A DNA stretch of 5,281 bases from GWF2-33-9 sp964405755 (GCA_964405755.1 CAYOPF010000141.1:1-5281); one strand, 5' to 3'; positions 1 through 5,281 are shown, counted from the stretch's first letter. The notes: generated by a model from the letters alone, not told the origin. Numbers and translations are program-made.

Positions 1-53
1 ATAAAACCTTATTAAGAAGAGATAAAACCTTATTAAGAAGAGAAAAAACCTTA
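1..53. repeat. 21-bp tandem direct repeat, about 2.5 copies, cut by window edge
   Basis: Bases 1-21 and 22-42 are identical 21-mers. Bases 43-53 start a third copy that matches the first 11 bases of the unit with one change (t to a at its second base), then diverges. Each unit contains the near-palindrome CTTATTAAG. The array begins at base 1, so it may continue to the left. It lies just beyond the 3' end of the tmk operon and outside any gene. No function can be assigned. Confidence 0.85.
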
Positions 54-72
54 ACGTAATAGTTAAATTACG
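51..72 (-). terminator. Weak candidate terminator hairpin downstream of tmk
   Basis: Two mutually exclusive short stems overlap here. One is CGTAAT (55-60) with ATTACG (67-72). The other is TTAAC (51-55) with GTTAA (62-66). Read on the minus strand, the second stem is followed by GG and then six T residues, which resembles an intrinsic terminator at the end of the operon. The stems are only 5-6 bp and AT-rich, so this is a weak candidate. Confidence 0.3.
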
Positions 73-107
73 GAAAATTTGTGTTTGATGAGGTGGATTT
101 TGATTTG

Positions 108-710
108 TTAATCGATAAAATTAATTATGATATCTTTAATTTGAATAAAGACATCATTAATTGATTGAGTGGCATTGATAATTTTCACTCTCTGGGGATT
201 ATCTTTTGCTATTTTATCAAATCCATCAATCAGGCGATGGAAAAAATCGTCTACGGCACGCTCCATTCTGTCCGAGTTGCTTTTTCTTCGCTCTTTGGAA
301 TTATTGTATGGGATTTTTAAATAGAAAGTTAAATCTGGGATGATGTTGAATGTTGCAAAATTATTGATAGTTTGCACTATGTTTAAGTCCAGATTGCGTC
401 CGAAACCCTGATAAGCCGTTGTGCTATCGAAGTATCTGTCCAGGATGACGATTTTACCTTCTTTGATGGCAGGGATTATTTCTTTTTCGGTTAGGTCTGC
501 CCTTGCGGCTTCGAAAAGCAAGAGTTCGGTAACGGGATTTATCTCATTTTTATCGTTCAATAAGATTTCGCGGATTCTTTCTGCCAGATTGGTGCCGCCT
601 GGTTCCCGCAATGTGATAACGTTTTTATTTTTGTCGATAAGAAAATTCTTTAACAGATCGATTTGTGTCGATTTGCCGGAGCCGTCTATTCCTTCGAAAG
701 TGATTAACAT
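108..710 (-). CDS. tmk: Thymidylate kinase (dTMP kinase)
   Basis: Cytosolic kinase that phosphorylates dTMP to dTDP with ATP, an essential step of dTTP synthesis. At 200 residues it has the normal family length and looks intact. The P-loop GIDGSGKST is at residues 7-15, followed by the dTMP-site motif REPGGT (35-40) and the DRYFDSTTAYQG block (91-102), whose DR is the family hallmark. An Arg-rich lid segment ending in DRMER lies around residues 140-150. The thymine-contacting segment reads FEAARAD (66-72), with Asp where many relatives have Gln; this position varies in the family. The ATG overlaps the last 7 nt of rsmI and has a good Shine-Dalgarno sequence (GAGGG, 6 nt upstream) inside rsmI, so translational coupling is likely. 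It is the last gene of the operon. Confidence 0.96.
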   Translation of the reverse strand: MLITFEGIDGSGKSTQIDLLKNFLIDKNKNVITLREPGGTNLAERIREILLNDKNEINPVTELLLFEAARADLTEKEIIPAIKEGKIVILDRYFDSTTAYQGFGRNLDLNIVQTINNFATFNIIPDLTFYLKIPYNNSKERRKSNSDRMERAVDDFFHRLIDGFDKIAKDNPQRVKIINATQSINDVFIQIKDIIINFID

Positions 711-1414
711 CTTTTTCCCTCAATTACTACAACAAATTCACCTTTTAATGCTTGTTTGGAATTAAATAAATCAGCAACTTCTGCAACTGAACCACGAATA
801 GTTTCCTCATAAATTTTGGTTAATTCGCGCGAAACGCTTATTTTTCTTTCTGGATCAAGTATATTTTTAAGTTCATCGAGCATTTTTTTAATTTTATAAG
901 GGGATTCATAAATTACGACAGTGTTTTCTGCCTCTTCAATTGATTTAAAGAACTTATTCCGATTCTTTTTTACAGGTGGAAATCCCATAAAAATGAAGTT
1001 ATGAGTGGCAAAACCACTTAAAATTAAGGCAGGAACAAATGCAGTTGCCCCCGGCAATGCTTCGAGATGTAAATTATTATCTATTGCTGCCTTTGTTATC
1101 TTGAAACCAGGGTCCGATATCAGTGGAGTTCCGGCTTCACTAACCAAGCCTACCTTATTTCCCTTTTGAATTAAGTCTATTATGTATTCAACTTTCTCCG
1201 ATTCATTATGATCGTGGTAGGCGAACATTTTCTTTTTGGATAATTCGAAGTGTTGGAGTATTTTTCCTGTCGAACGAGTGTCCTCACAAGCTAAATAGTC
1301 CATTTGATCAAGTAAATACAGCGTCCGAAGTGTTATATCCATCATATTACCAATAGGAGTTGGTATTAGATATAAGCCGGGCTTCAAATGATATTCATTA
1401 ATTGGGAATTTCAA
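704..1414 (-). CDS. rsmI: 16S rRNA (cytidine(1402)-2'-O)-methyltransferase RsmI
   Basis: SAM-dependent tetrapyrrole-methylase-fold enzyme that methylates the 2'-O of C1402 in 16S rRNA, in the ribosomal P site, where it tunes start-codon choice and decoding fidelity. Visible motifs are GLYLIPTPIGN (13-23), EDTR (44-47), YHDHNE (66-71), SEAGTPLISDPG (92-103, the Gly-rich SAM region), LPGA (120-123), then YESPYKI, RELTKIYEE and a terminal GEFVVVIEG. At 236 residues it lacks the C-terminal extension of the E. coli protein (about 286 residues), but the methylase core is complete. The start is a TTG: the frame has a stop five codons upstream and no ATG before residue 24, which already lies past TPIGN. 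A second TTG at residue 10 is the only reasonable alternative. The start overlaps the end of tadA by 17 nt, and the 3' end overlaps tmk. Confidence 0.94.
   Translation of the reverse strand: MKFPINEYHLKPGLYLIPTPIGNMMDITLRTLYLLDQMDYLACEDTRSTGKILQHFELSKKKMFAYHDHNESEKVEYIIDLIQKGNKVGLVSEAGTPLISDPGFKITKAAIDNNLHLEALPGATAFVPALILSGFATHNFIFMGFPPVKKNRNKFFKSIEEAENTVVIYESPYKIKKMLDELKNILDPERKISVSRELTKIYEETIRGSVAEVADLFNSKQALKGEFVVVIEGKRC
717..721 (-). promoter_or_regulatory. Shine-Dalgarno of tmk, embedded in rsmI
   Basis: GAGGG on the minus strand, followed by a 6-nt A-rich spacer and the tmk ATG. It lies inside the last codons of rsmI, so ribosomes finishing rsmI pass over it. It supports the ATG at 710 as the true tmk start. 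Confidence 0.7.
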
Positions 1415-1913
1415 AGCGTTTTTCTCTTATTAATTTAAAAAAATCTTTTAATAAAGTGCTACATTCATGTTCCAAAATGCCTGAAGTAACTTTTAAACGA
1501 TGATTAAGCCGTTCATCCGTGGTTAATTGGAACAAAGTTGAAACTGCACCAGCCTTTGGATCGCTTGCACCATAGACCAATCTTTTTACTTTAGCCAATA
1601 CCAATGCTCCAGCACACATTGCACAAGGTTCCAAAGTGACGTAAATAGTTGCATCAGTTAAATATTTCATTTTAAGTTGTTCTATTGCCTTGTTAATGCA
1701 GATTAATTCGGCGTGATGAGTGGCATTTTTGTTTGATTCAATGGAATTATAAGCCGAAGCAACGATAGTTGTATCTTGCCAAACGATTACAGCACCTACG
1801 GGAACTTCCGCATTATGGAAAGCAAGCTTTGCTTGCTCTAATGCAAGGGACATAAAATACGAATCGAGTTTGGATTGATTTTCTTCTATTGTTGGAATGT
1901 TTGCCCCTTCCAT
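1398..1913 (-). CDS. tadA: tRNA adenosine(34) deaminase TadA
   Basis: Zinc-dependent deaminase that converts A34 to inosine in the anticodon of tRNA-Arg(ACG), letting it read CGN codons. It belongs to the CDA/dCMP deaminase fold. The HAE motif is at residues 67-69 (His zinc ligand, Glu proton shuttle), and TLEPCAMCAGA (93-103) supplies the two Cys ligands at 97 and 100. EVPVGAVIV (36-44) and the YGASDPKAGA block are TadA-typical and argue against cytidine or guanine deaminase. The length of 171 residues is normal. The ATG at 1913 is preferred over the internal Met21 because the helix before Met21 aligns with the E. coli N-terminus and AAGGA sits 4 nt upstream. The gene overlaps the glycosyltransferase by 28 nt and rsmI by 17 nt. 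Confidence 0.95.
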   Translation of the reverse strand: MEGANIPTIEENQSKLDSYFMSLALEQAKLAFHNAEVPVGAVIVWQDTTIVASAYNSIESNKNATHHAELICINKAIEQLKMKYLTDATIYVTLEPCAMCAGALVLAKVKRLVYGASDPKAGAVSTLFQLTTDERLNHRLKVTSGILEHECSTLLKDFFKLIREKRFEIPN

Positions 1914-3004
1914 ACTATCCTTCGATTGAACATTGTTAAAGGTAAAAATAATTCAAATAACTGAAAAAATCCAACCGCAAAAGGTATGTGTCTGAGTAAA
2001 TACAATTTTCGTAGTTTAAAAATAGGTGTAATGAAGATTGCTGTATCCATTGCTCCTCTTAAAACGGGTAATGCAACGGCAAGAATGTAATTACCGGAGA
2101 TTACAGCAAGTAAAGCTCCAATCCAAATCGATAAAGTAGTGAATACAAACACTACTGCAACCCATCCGTGTTCCATTCCTCCCAACGCCCACCTTCGATG
2201 TTGCTCCAAATAAGATGCGAAAGTGATTTCTGCTTTTGTTGATACGCTTGTTTGTGGCATCATTAGGTAATGTATCTTCCATTTACTCTTAAAAATTGCT
2301 TTAATTAAGGCAAAATCCTCTGTAACACTGAATTTTATTTTCTTATATCCGCCCGCAGAATCGAATGCTTCGCGAGTGAAAGCCATATCGTTGCCATATC
2401 CGCCTAACGGATAATTCAATCCAATTCCAGCTAAGGCCATTGTGTGTAGATATAACCATTCTATCCCTTGAATTTTGTCGAAAATTCTTGTACCATCGAT
2501 AGTAGAATATGAAATTGCCATTCCTAATTTTGGTTCACTAAAAACACGAGCGTAGTATTCAATCCAATTAGGATTAACAATGCAATCTGCATCTGTTAGT
2601 AGAATTAATGCACCTTCGGAAGCTTCTATTCCTGCTTGGAGTGCTCCAGCTTTGCCTTTTAAGTTGGGGTCCTTCAATTCTTCAGTTAAATTCAATACTT
2701 TTAAATTGCTTATCGATTGTGTTAGAGATTCTGCAATCTCTTGTGTTTTGTCGGAAGAACGGTCGTTAACGACAATGATTTCGTATTTTGATTTATCGAA
2801 ATTACAATTAGCAACCGAAAGAATTGCATTTTCGATGTTTGCTTCTTCATTTCGGGCGGGGATAATTACTGATATGTATCCTTCGAATTTTTCAGATTTT
2901 TTGAGGATATATTTAGTGTTTCTGATTTCATTTAATTTCCCAACAAAGATTAGTAAAAATCTGAGAAAGTAAATTAGTAAAAAAATTAATGCAATTATTT
3001 CCAT
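1886..3004 (-). CDS. Membrane-bound family 2 glycosyltransferase, acceptor unknown
   Basis: GT-A fold inverting glycosyltransferase of 372 residues, anchored in the inner membrane with its active site in the cytoplasm. A hydrophobic N-terminal helix (about 3-21) precedes the catalytic domain. That domain starts at SVIIPARNEE (45-54), followed by VVNDRSSDKT (78-87, nucleotide-binding Asp), KGKAGAL (116-122), the metal-binding TDADC (137-141), TEDFAL (228-233, catalytic-base region) and QHRRW (268-272), the Q/RxxRW motif of processive and ceramide-glucosyltransferase-like enzymes. Three hydrophobic segments follow (about 281-302, 305-326, 340-358), and the short tail has an RRIVWKG motif. This layout fits enzymes that glycosylate a lipid or build a polysaccharide; sequence alone does not give the sugar or acceptor. 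Its ATG directly follows the aminotransferase stop with no gap, and its 3' end overlaps tadA by 28 nt. Confidence 0.9.
   Translation of the reverse strand: MEIIALIFLLIYFLRFLLIFVGKLNEIRNTKYILKKSEKFEGYISVIIPARNEEANIENAILSVANCNFDKSKYEIIVVNDRSSDKTQEIAESLTQSISNLKVLNLTEELKDPNLKGKAGALQAGIEASEGALILLTDADCIVNPNWIEYYARVFSEPKLGMAISYSTIDGTRIFDKIQGIEWLYLHTMALAGIGLNYPLGGYGNDMAFTREAFDSAGGYKKIKFSVTEDFALIKAIFKSKWKIHYLMMPQTSVSTKAEITFASYLEQHRRWALGGMEHGWVAVVFVFTTLSIWIGALLAVISGNYILAVALPVLRGAMDTAIFITPIFKLRKLYLLRHIPFAVGFFQLFELFLPLTMFNRRIVWKGQTFQQ
1918..1922 (-). promoter_or_regulatory. Shine-Dalgarno of tadA, inside the glycosyltransferase gene
   Basis: AAGGA on the minus strand with a 4-nt spacer to the tadA ATG. 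It favours the long tadA start that overlaps the upstream gene by 28 nt, over the internal Met codon at residue 21. Confidence 0.6.
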
Positions 3005-4195
3005 TTACATCCCGCTTAAAGTATCGTTCAATTCAGATATGAATAAGTTAATATGCTCTTTATTCAGAATTAATGGCGGCACAATCCTCAAAACATTAAC
3101 CGAAGTGGCATTGGCGATGATCTTACGTTTAAGTAATTCATCCAACAATAATTTTGCCTCGAAATTGAGTACAATACCCAGCATCAAACCTTTACCACGA
3201 ATTTCTCGAACCTTATCTGGGAATTTTGTTCTCACTTTTTCAAGTTCGGAAATAAAATAATCACCAACTTGCACGACATTTTCCATCAATTCAGATTCAA
3301 TTTCTTCCAAAGAAACCAGTCCCGCAGCACACGACAATGCATTTCCGCCAAAAGTGGTTCCGTGTTGAGCTTTTTCCCATACATTAGCCAAATGTTCGTC
3401 AATTAAAATTGCACCAAGCGGCAATCCTCCACCCAATCCTTTTGAAACGATTACAATATCGGGACGGACTCCCCAATGCTCGAAACTGAAGAATTTGCCA
3501 GTTCGCCCCATACCCGATTGAACCTCATCGGCAACGATAAGGAAATTATTATGCTGTTTTAATTCAAATAAAGTATTCACAAATTCTTGGCTAACGCTGG
3601 AGATACCGCCTTCGCCTTGAATAAATTCCAAAAAAACAGCAGTTGTGTTCAAATCGACATTTGCCACCAAATCCTCGACAGAATTATAAGGAAGTATTTT
3701 GCAATTTGGCAAAAATGGACCCATACCTTGTTTGTAATTAGGTTTGTCCATAATGGATAACGCACCATAAGTTCTTCCGTGGAATCCACCCGAAAAGGCA
3801 ATAATGTCGGTTTTATTATGCATATTTCCCCATTTACGGATTAATTTTATTGCTCCGTCGGAGGATTCTGTTCCCGAATTCGTCAAAAAAGCTCGGCTAT
3901 AACCAGTTATATGTGTAAGTTTTTTTACGAAATTTATTTGCACATCTTGATAAAAGTAATTGGATAGGTGCAAATATTTTTGAGCTTGTTCTGTAATTGC
4001 CCGAGTAATTTTGGGATGGGAATGACCCAGTACGTTGACAGCAATACCACCTAATAAATCTAAATATTTATTGCCGTCTTTGTCCCAAATCCATACTCCT
4101 TCTGATTTTTCGACAACAATCGGCAGCCTGTTATAAACTTGTATAAAGGCTTCTTTTTCGATATTTATTATTGTTTCTCTTAATAAATTTTCCAT
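3005..4195 (-). CDS. argD: Class III aminotransferase, probably acetylornithine aminotransferase
   Basis: PLP enzyme of 396 residues, the usual ArgD length, complete at both ends. As ArgD it would interconvert N-acetylglutamate semialdehyde and N-acetylornithine in arginine synthesis. Motifs in order: GGIAVNVLGHSHP (49-61), NSGTES (106-111, phosphate-binding loop), SGGFHGRT (135-142, with the ring-stacking aromatic), EFIQGEGG (190-197), DEVQSGMGRTG (223-233, with the Asp that pairs with the pyridine nitrogen), SKGLGGG (251-257, with Lys252 as Schiff-base lysine), then HGTTFGGN. The HGTTFGGN and DEVQ.G.GRTG wording suits ArgD, but ornithine, succinylornithine or 4-aminobutyrate aminotransferases cannot be excluded. 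No other arginine gene is in view, so the substrate is the uncertain part. The gene begins 9 nt after the umuD-like stop. Confidence 0.78.
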   Translation of the reverse strand: MENLLRETIINIEKEAFIQVYNRLPIVVEKSEGVWIWDKDGNKYLDLLGGIAVNVLGHSHPKITRAITEQAQKYLHLSNYFYQDVQINFVKKLTHITGYSRAFLTNSGTESSDGAIKLIRKWGNMHNKTDIIAFSGGFHGRTYGALSIMDKPNYKQGMGPFLPNCKILPYNSVEDLVANVDLNTTAVFLEFIQGEGGISSVSQEFVNTLFELKQHNNFLIVADEVQSGMGRTGKFFSFEHWGVRPDIVIVSKGLGGGLPLGAILIDEHLANVWEKAQHGTTFGGNALSCAAGLVSLEEIESELMENVVQVGDYFISELEKVRTKFPDKVREIRGKGLMLGIVLNFEAKLLLDELLKRKIIANATSVNVLRIVPPLILNKEHINLFISELNDTLSGM

Positions 4196-4199
4196 TTAA

Positions 4200-4206
4200 C
4201 TTCCTT
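4200..4206 (-). promoter_or_regulatory. Shine-Dalgarno of argD-like gene overlapping the umuD stop codon
   Basis: AAGGAAG on the minus strand, 4 nt before the ATG. Its first two bases are the last two of the upstream TAA stop, so a ribosome terminating on the umuD-like gene sits on the next initiation site. This is consistent with translational coupling. Confidence 0.65.
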
Positions 4207-4657
4207 AAATTAGTGGATGAATTACGGTACTTACAACACCCCAAACTTCAAAATTCATACTTTCTGTAATTTCAATTGGTTTATATTTTGGATTTTCGGG
4301 CACTAAGGACAACTTATTTTTAACATACCTAAGCCTTTTAACGGTTAATTCGCCATCAATAACTGCAATAACTATATTGCCGTCTTTGGGTTCCAATGAG
4401 CGATCCACAATTAATAAATCACCAGAATAAATACCCGAATTTGTCATCGAATCGCCAGTAACACGAACTAAAAATGTAGCGGCGGGATTCATAATTAAAT
4501 AGTCGTTCAAGTCCAACTTTCCTTCCAAATAGTCATCGGCAGGGGAGGGGAATCCCGCCGAAACTGATTCGAGAAACAGTGGAAGCTCTATATCCAGTGT
4601 CCTATCCGGAAAGTAAATTTCCGAAACTTTGGTCGATTCTATTTCTATTTTTTTCAA
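4205..4657 (-). CDS. umuD: UmuD-like self-cleaving S24 peptidase
   Basis: Homologue of UmuD, the subunit of DNA polymerase V that trims itself on RecA-ssDNA filaments during the SOS response. It is 150 residues with no helix-turn-helix, which separates it from LexA. The cleavage region SVSAGFPSPADDY (31-43) closely matches UmuD; the likely scissile bond is Ala34-Gly35, the LexA-type pair, where E. coli UmuD has Cys-Gly. The catalytic dyad is Ser70 in GDSM (68-71) and Lys107 in ELTVKRL (103-109). DGDLLIVD-like (78-85) and GVVSTVIH (C-terminus) complete the fold. The start is TTG with a weak GGA six nt upstream; the frame is closed five codons above and contains no ATG until Met56, so a non-ATG start is forced. 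No umuC is adjacent: the next gene upstream is divergent dtd and the next downstream is argD-like. It heads the six-gene operon. Confidence 0.88.
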   Translation of the reverse strand: MKKIEIESTKVSEIYFPDRTLDIELPLFLESVSAGFPSPADDYLEGKLDLNDYLIMNPAATFLVRVTGDSMTNSGIYSGDLLIVDRSLEPKDGNIVIAVIDGELTVKRLRYVKNKLSLVPENPKYKPIEITESMNFEVWGVVSTVIHPLI

Positions 4658-4677
4658 ATTCGATCCAATTTATAATC

Positions 4678-4685
4678 CAAAATTA
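4678..4685 (-). promoter_or_regulatory. Candidate -7 box for the six-gene operon
   Basis: On the minus strand this reads TAATTTTG, a perfect match to the Bacteroidota -7 consensus TAnnTTTG. It lies 20 nt before the umuD-like TTG, implying a short leader. No clear TTTG -33 element sits at the expected 19-21 nt spacing. In such AT-rich DNA chance matches are common, so confidence is modest. Confidence 0.4.
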
Positions 4686-4699
4686 ACAAGACGAATTAA

Positions 4700-4710
4700 A
4701 CTAAATTAGT
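4700..4710. promoter_or_regulatory. Candidate operator palindrome in the divergent promoter region
   Basis: ACTAAATTAGT is an inverted repeat with 5-bp arms (ACTAA/TTAGT) around a single central A. It lies between the two outward-facing candidate -7 boxes, upstream of both, where a shared regulator could bind. The short AT-rich arms could arise by chance, and it does not match an SOS box I recognise. Confidence 0.25.
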
Positions 4711-4716
4711 AATTTG

Positions 4717-4724
4717 TATTTTTG
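4717..4724 (+). promoter_or_regulatory. Candidate -7 box for dtd
   Basis: TATTTTTG on the plus strand is a perfect match to the Bacteroidota -7 consensus TAnnTTTG, 22 nt before the dtd ATG. No good TTTG -33 element is visible upstream. It mirrors the minus-strand box at 4678-4685. Confidence 0.4.
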
Positions 4725-4736
4725 AATTTCTTTTTC

Positions 4737-4746
4737 AACAATTGTT
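4737..4746. repeat. 10-bp perfect palindrome abutting the dtd start codon
   Basis: AACAATTGTT is a perfect 10-bp palindrome ending at the base before the dtd ATG. It occupies the place where a Shine-Dalgarno sequence would be, and no purine-rich ribosome-binding site is present. It could be an operator or simply AT-rich chance. Confidence 0.45.
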
Positions 4747-5214
4747 ATGAAAGTAGTCGTTCAAAGAGTTGACAGGGCAAAATTAGATATAGATGGCAAT
4801 TTGCATTGTTCAATCAACAAAGGGATTTTGGTGTTGCTCGGCTTCACCCATCAGGATAGCAATTTGCTTTTCGATTGGTTTTGCAATAAACTCATTAATC
4901 TTCGTATTTTTAATGACGAGCAGGGCAAAATGAACTTATCTGTTCGTGATGTTGGTGGCGAGATTATGCTTGTATCCAATTTCACGCTTTATGGCGATTC
5001 AATGCGTGGTTTCCGTCCGAGTTATTCAGATGCAATGTCGCCAACAAAAGCCGAATCGCTCTATAACGAATTCGTTACATACTTCCAACAAAATTATCCC
5101 GATACCAAAATTGTTTCTGGAGTGTTCGGTGCTATGATGAACATAGAATTAGTTAATAATGGACCTGTAACGATAATTTTTGGAAAAAAAGTAGAAAAAA
5201 CTAATTTCGCTTAG
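4747..5214 (+). CDS. dtd: D-aminoacyl-tRNA deacylase (Dtd)
   Basis: Cytosolic homodimeric proofreading enzyme that hydrolyses D-amino acids (and glycine mischarged on tRNA-Ala) from tRNA, protecting translation from wrong-handed residues. The 155 residues are close to the usual 145-150 and align throughout: VVQRVDRA (4-11), KGILVLLG (25-32), LRIFNDEQGKMNLSV (52-66), RGFRPSYSDAMSP (87-99), KAESLYNEF (101-109), FGAMMNIELVNNGPVT (127-142). The Gly-cisPro motif is Gly139-Pro140 in NNGPVT. The companion SQxTL motif reads SNFTL (77-81), with Asn replacing the normally conserved Gln78. The ATG is the natural start, since MKVVVQRV matches the family N-terminus; there is no Shine-Dalgarno sequence. 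The gene is divergent from the umuD-led operon, 89 nt away. Confidence 0.95.
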   Translation: MKVVVQRVDRAKLDIDGNLHCSINKGILVLLGFTHQDSNLLFDWFCNKLINLRIFNDEQGKMNLSVRDVGGEIMLVSNFTLYGDSMRGFRPSYSDAMSPTKAESLYNEFVTYFQQNYPDTKIVSGVFGAMMNIELVNNGPVTIIFGKKVEKTNFA

Positions 5215-5231
5215 CAATAGTGTGTAATATA

Positions 5232-5244
5232 ATCTCTATGAGAT
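5232..5244 (+). terminator. Small hairpin downstream of dtd, weak terminator candidate
   Basis: ATCTC and GAGAT form a 5-bp stem with a 3-nt loop, 17 nt after the dtd stop. No T-run follows directly, only mixed pyrimidines from about 5251, so rho-independent termination is doubtful. The remaining tail to 5281 shows no gene. Confidence 0.2.
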
Positions 5245-5281
5245 AATAAGCGTCTTTCTTACTCTTGAGTTACCATAATAA

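Noticed and set aside
421..765. Plus-strand open frame of 114 codons
   Set aside because: It lies antisense to tmk and the end of rsmI, both unmistakable from their motifs. Its translation is Ser/Leu-rich with no recognisable domain, as expected of a shadow frame.
2091..2282. Minus-strand 63-codon frame inside the glycosyltransferase
   Set aside because: It overlaps the intact QHRRW region of the glycosyltransferase in another frame and has no recognisable motif.
2580..2972. Plus-strand open frame of 130 codons
   Set aside because: It is antisense to the catalytic domain of the glycosyltransferase, with no ribosome-binding site or family resemblance.
3039..3260. Plus-strand open frame of 73 codons
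   Set aside because: It is antisense to the C-terminal part of the aminotransferase and shows no features of a real protein.
1886..4195. A dedicated biosynthetic cluster formed by the aminotransferase and the glycosyltransferase
   Set aside because: Two adjacent genes are not enough. There is no nucleotide-sugar or lipid enzyme beside them, and the aminotransferase looks like ArgD rather than a sugar aminotransferase.
4205..4657. Annotation as LexA repressor
   Set aside because: The protein lacks the N-terminal winged helix-turn-helix, and its FPSPADDY cleavage region matches UmuD rather than LexA.
4946..5137. Plus-strand 63-codon frame inside dtd
   Set aside because: It is an alternative frame of the well-conserved dtd gene, with no independent support.
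5261..5270. ACTCTTGAGT inverted repeat as a terminator or operator
   Set aside because: The arms are only 4 bp with no T-run and no conserved context visible before the window ends.

Overview
The window is AT-rich bacterial DNA with seven protein-coding genes, packed so tightly that about 95% of it is coding. Six genes lie on the minus strand and read right to left as one apparent operon: a umuD-like S24 peptidase, a class III aminotransferase (argD-like), a family 2 glycosyltransferase, tadA, rsmI and tmk. A seventh gene, dtd, is divergent on the plus strand at the right. There is no tRNA, rRNA, CRISPR array, transposase or phage gene.

Organism: probably a member of the Bacteroidota/Chlorobiota/Ignavibacteria assemblage. 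This is an inference from the AT-rich base composition, two perfect TAnnTTTG (Bacteroidota-type -7) boxes in the only divergent promoter region, and the general look of the proteins. No marker gene settles it.

Layout. Bases 1-107 hold 2.5 copies of a 21-bp tandem repeat, cut by the window edge, and a weak hairpin downstream of tmk. Bases 108-4657 are the operon. Its junctions are a 9-nt gap (umuD/argD), 0 nt (argD/glycosyltransferase), a 28-nt overlap (glycosyltransferase/tadA), a 17-nt overlap (tadA/rsmI) and a 7-nt overlap (rsmI/tmk). Bases 4658-4746 are the divergent promoter region, with two short palindromes. Bases 4747-5214 are dtd, followed by a short non-coding tail.

How the genes relate: tadA (tRNA wobble A-to-I editing), rsmI (16S rRNA C1402 ribose methylation) and dtd (D-aminoacyl-tRNA clearance) all serve translation accuracy. 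tmk supplies dTDP for DNA synthesis. The UmuD-like protein points to the SOS/translesion response, but no umuC is in view. The aminotransferase and the membrane glycosyltransferase are metabolic and envelope functions that appear to share the transcript. The region looks like ordinary housekeeping DNA, and I see no convincing undescribed system. The points most worth a second look are the umuD without a neighbouring umuC at the head of the operon, the Gln-to-Asn change in the Dtd SQxTL motif, the two TTG starts, and the tandem repeat at the left edge.
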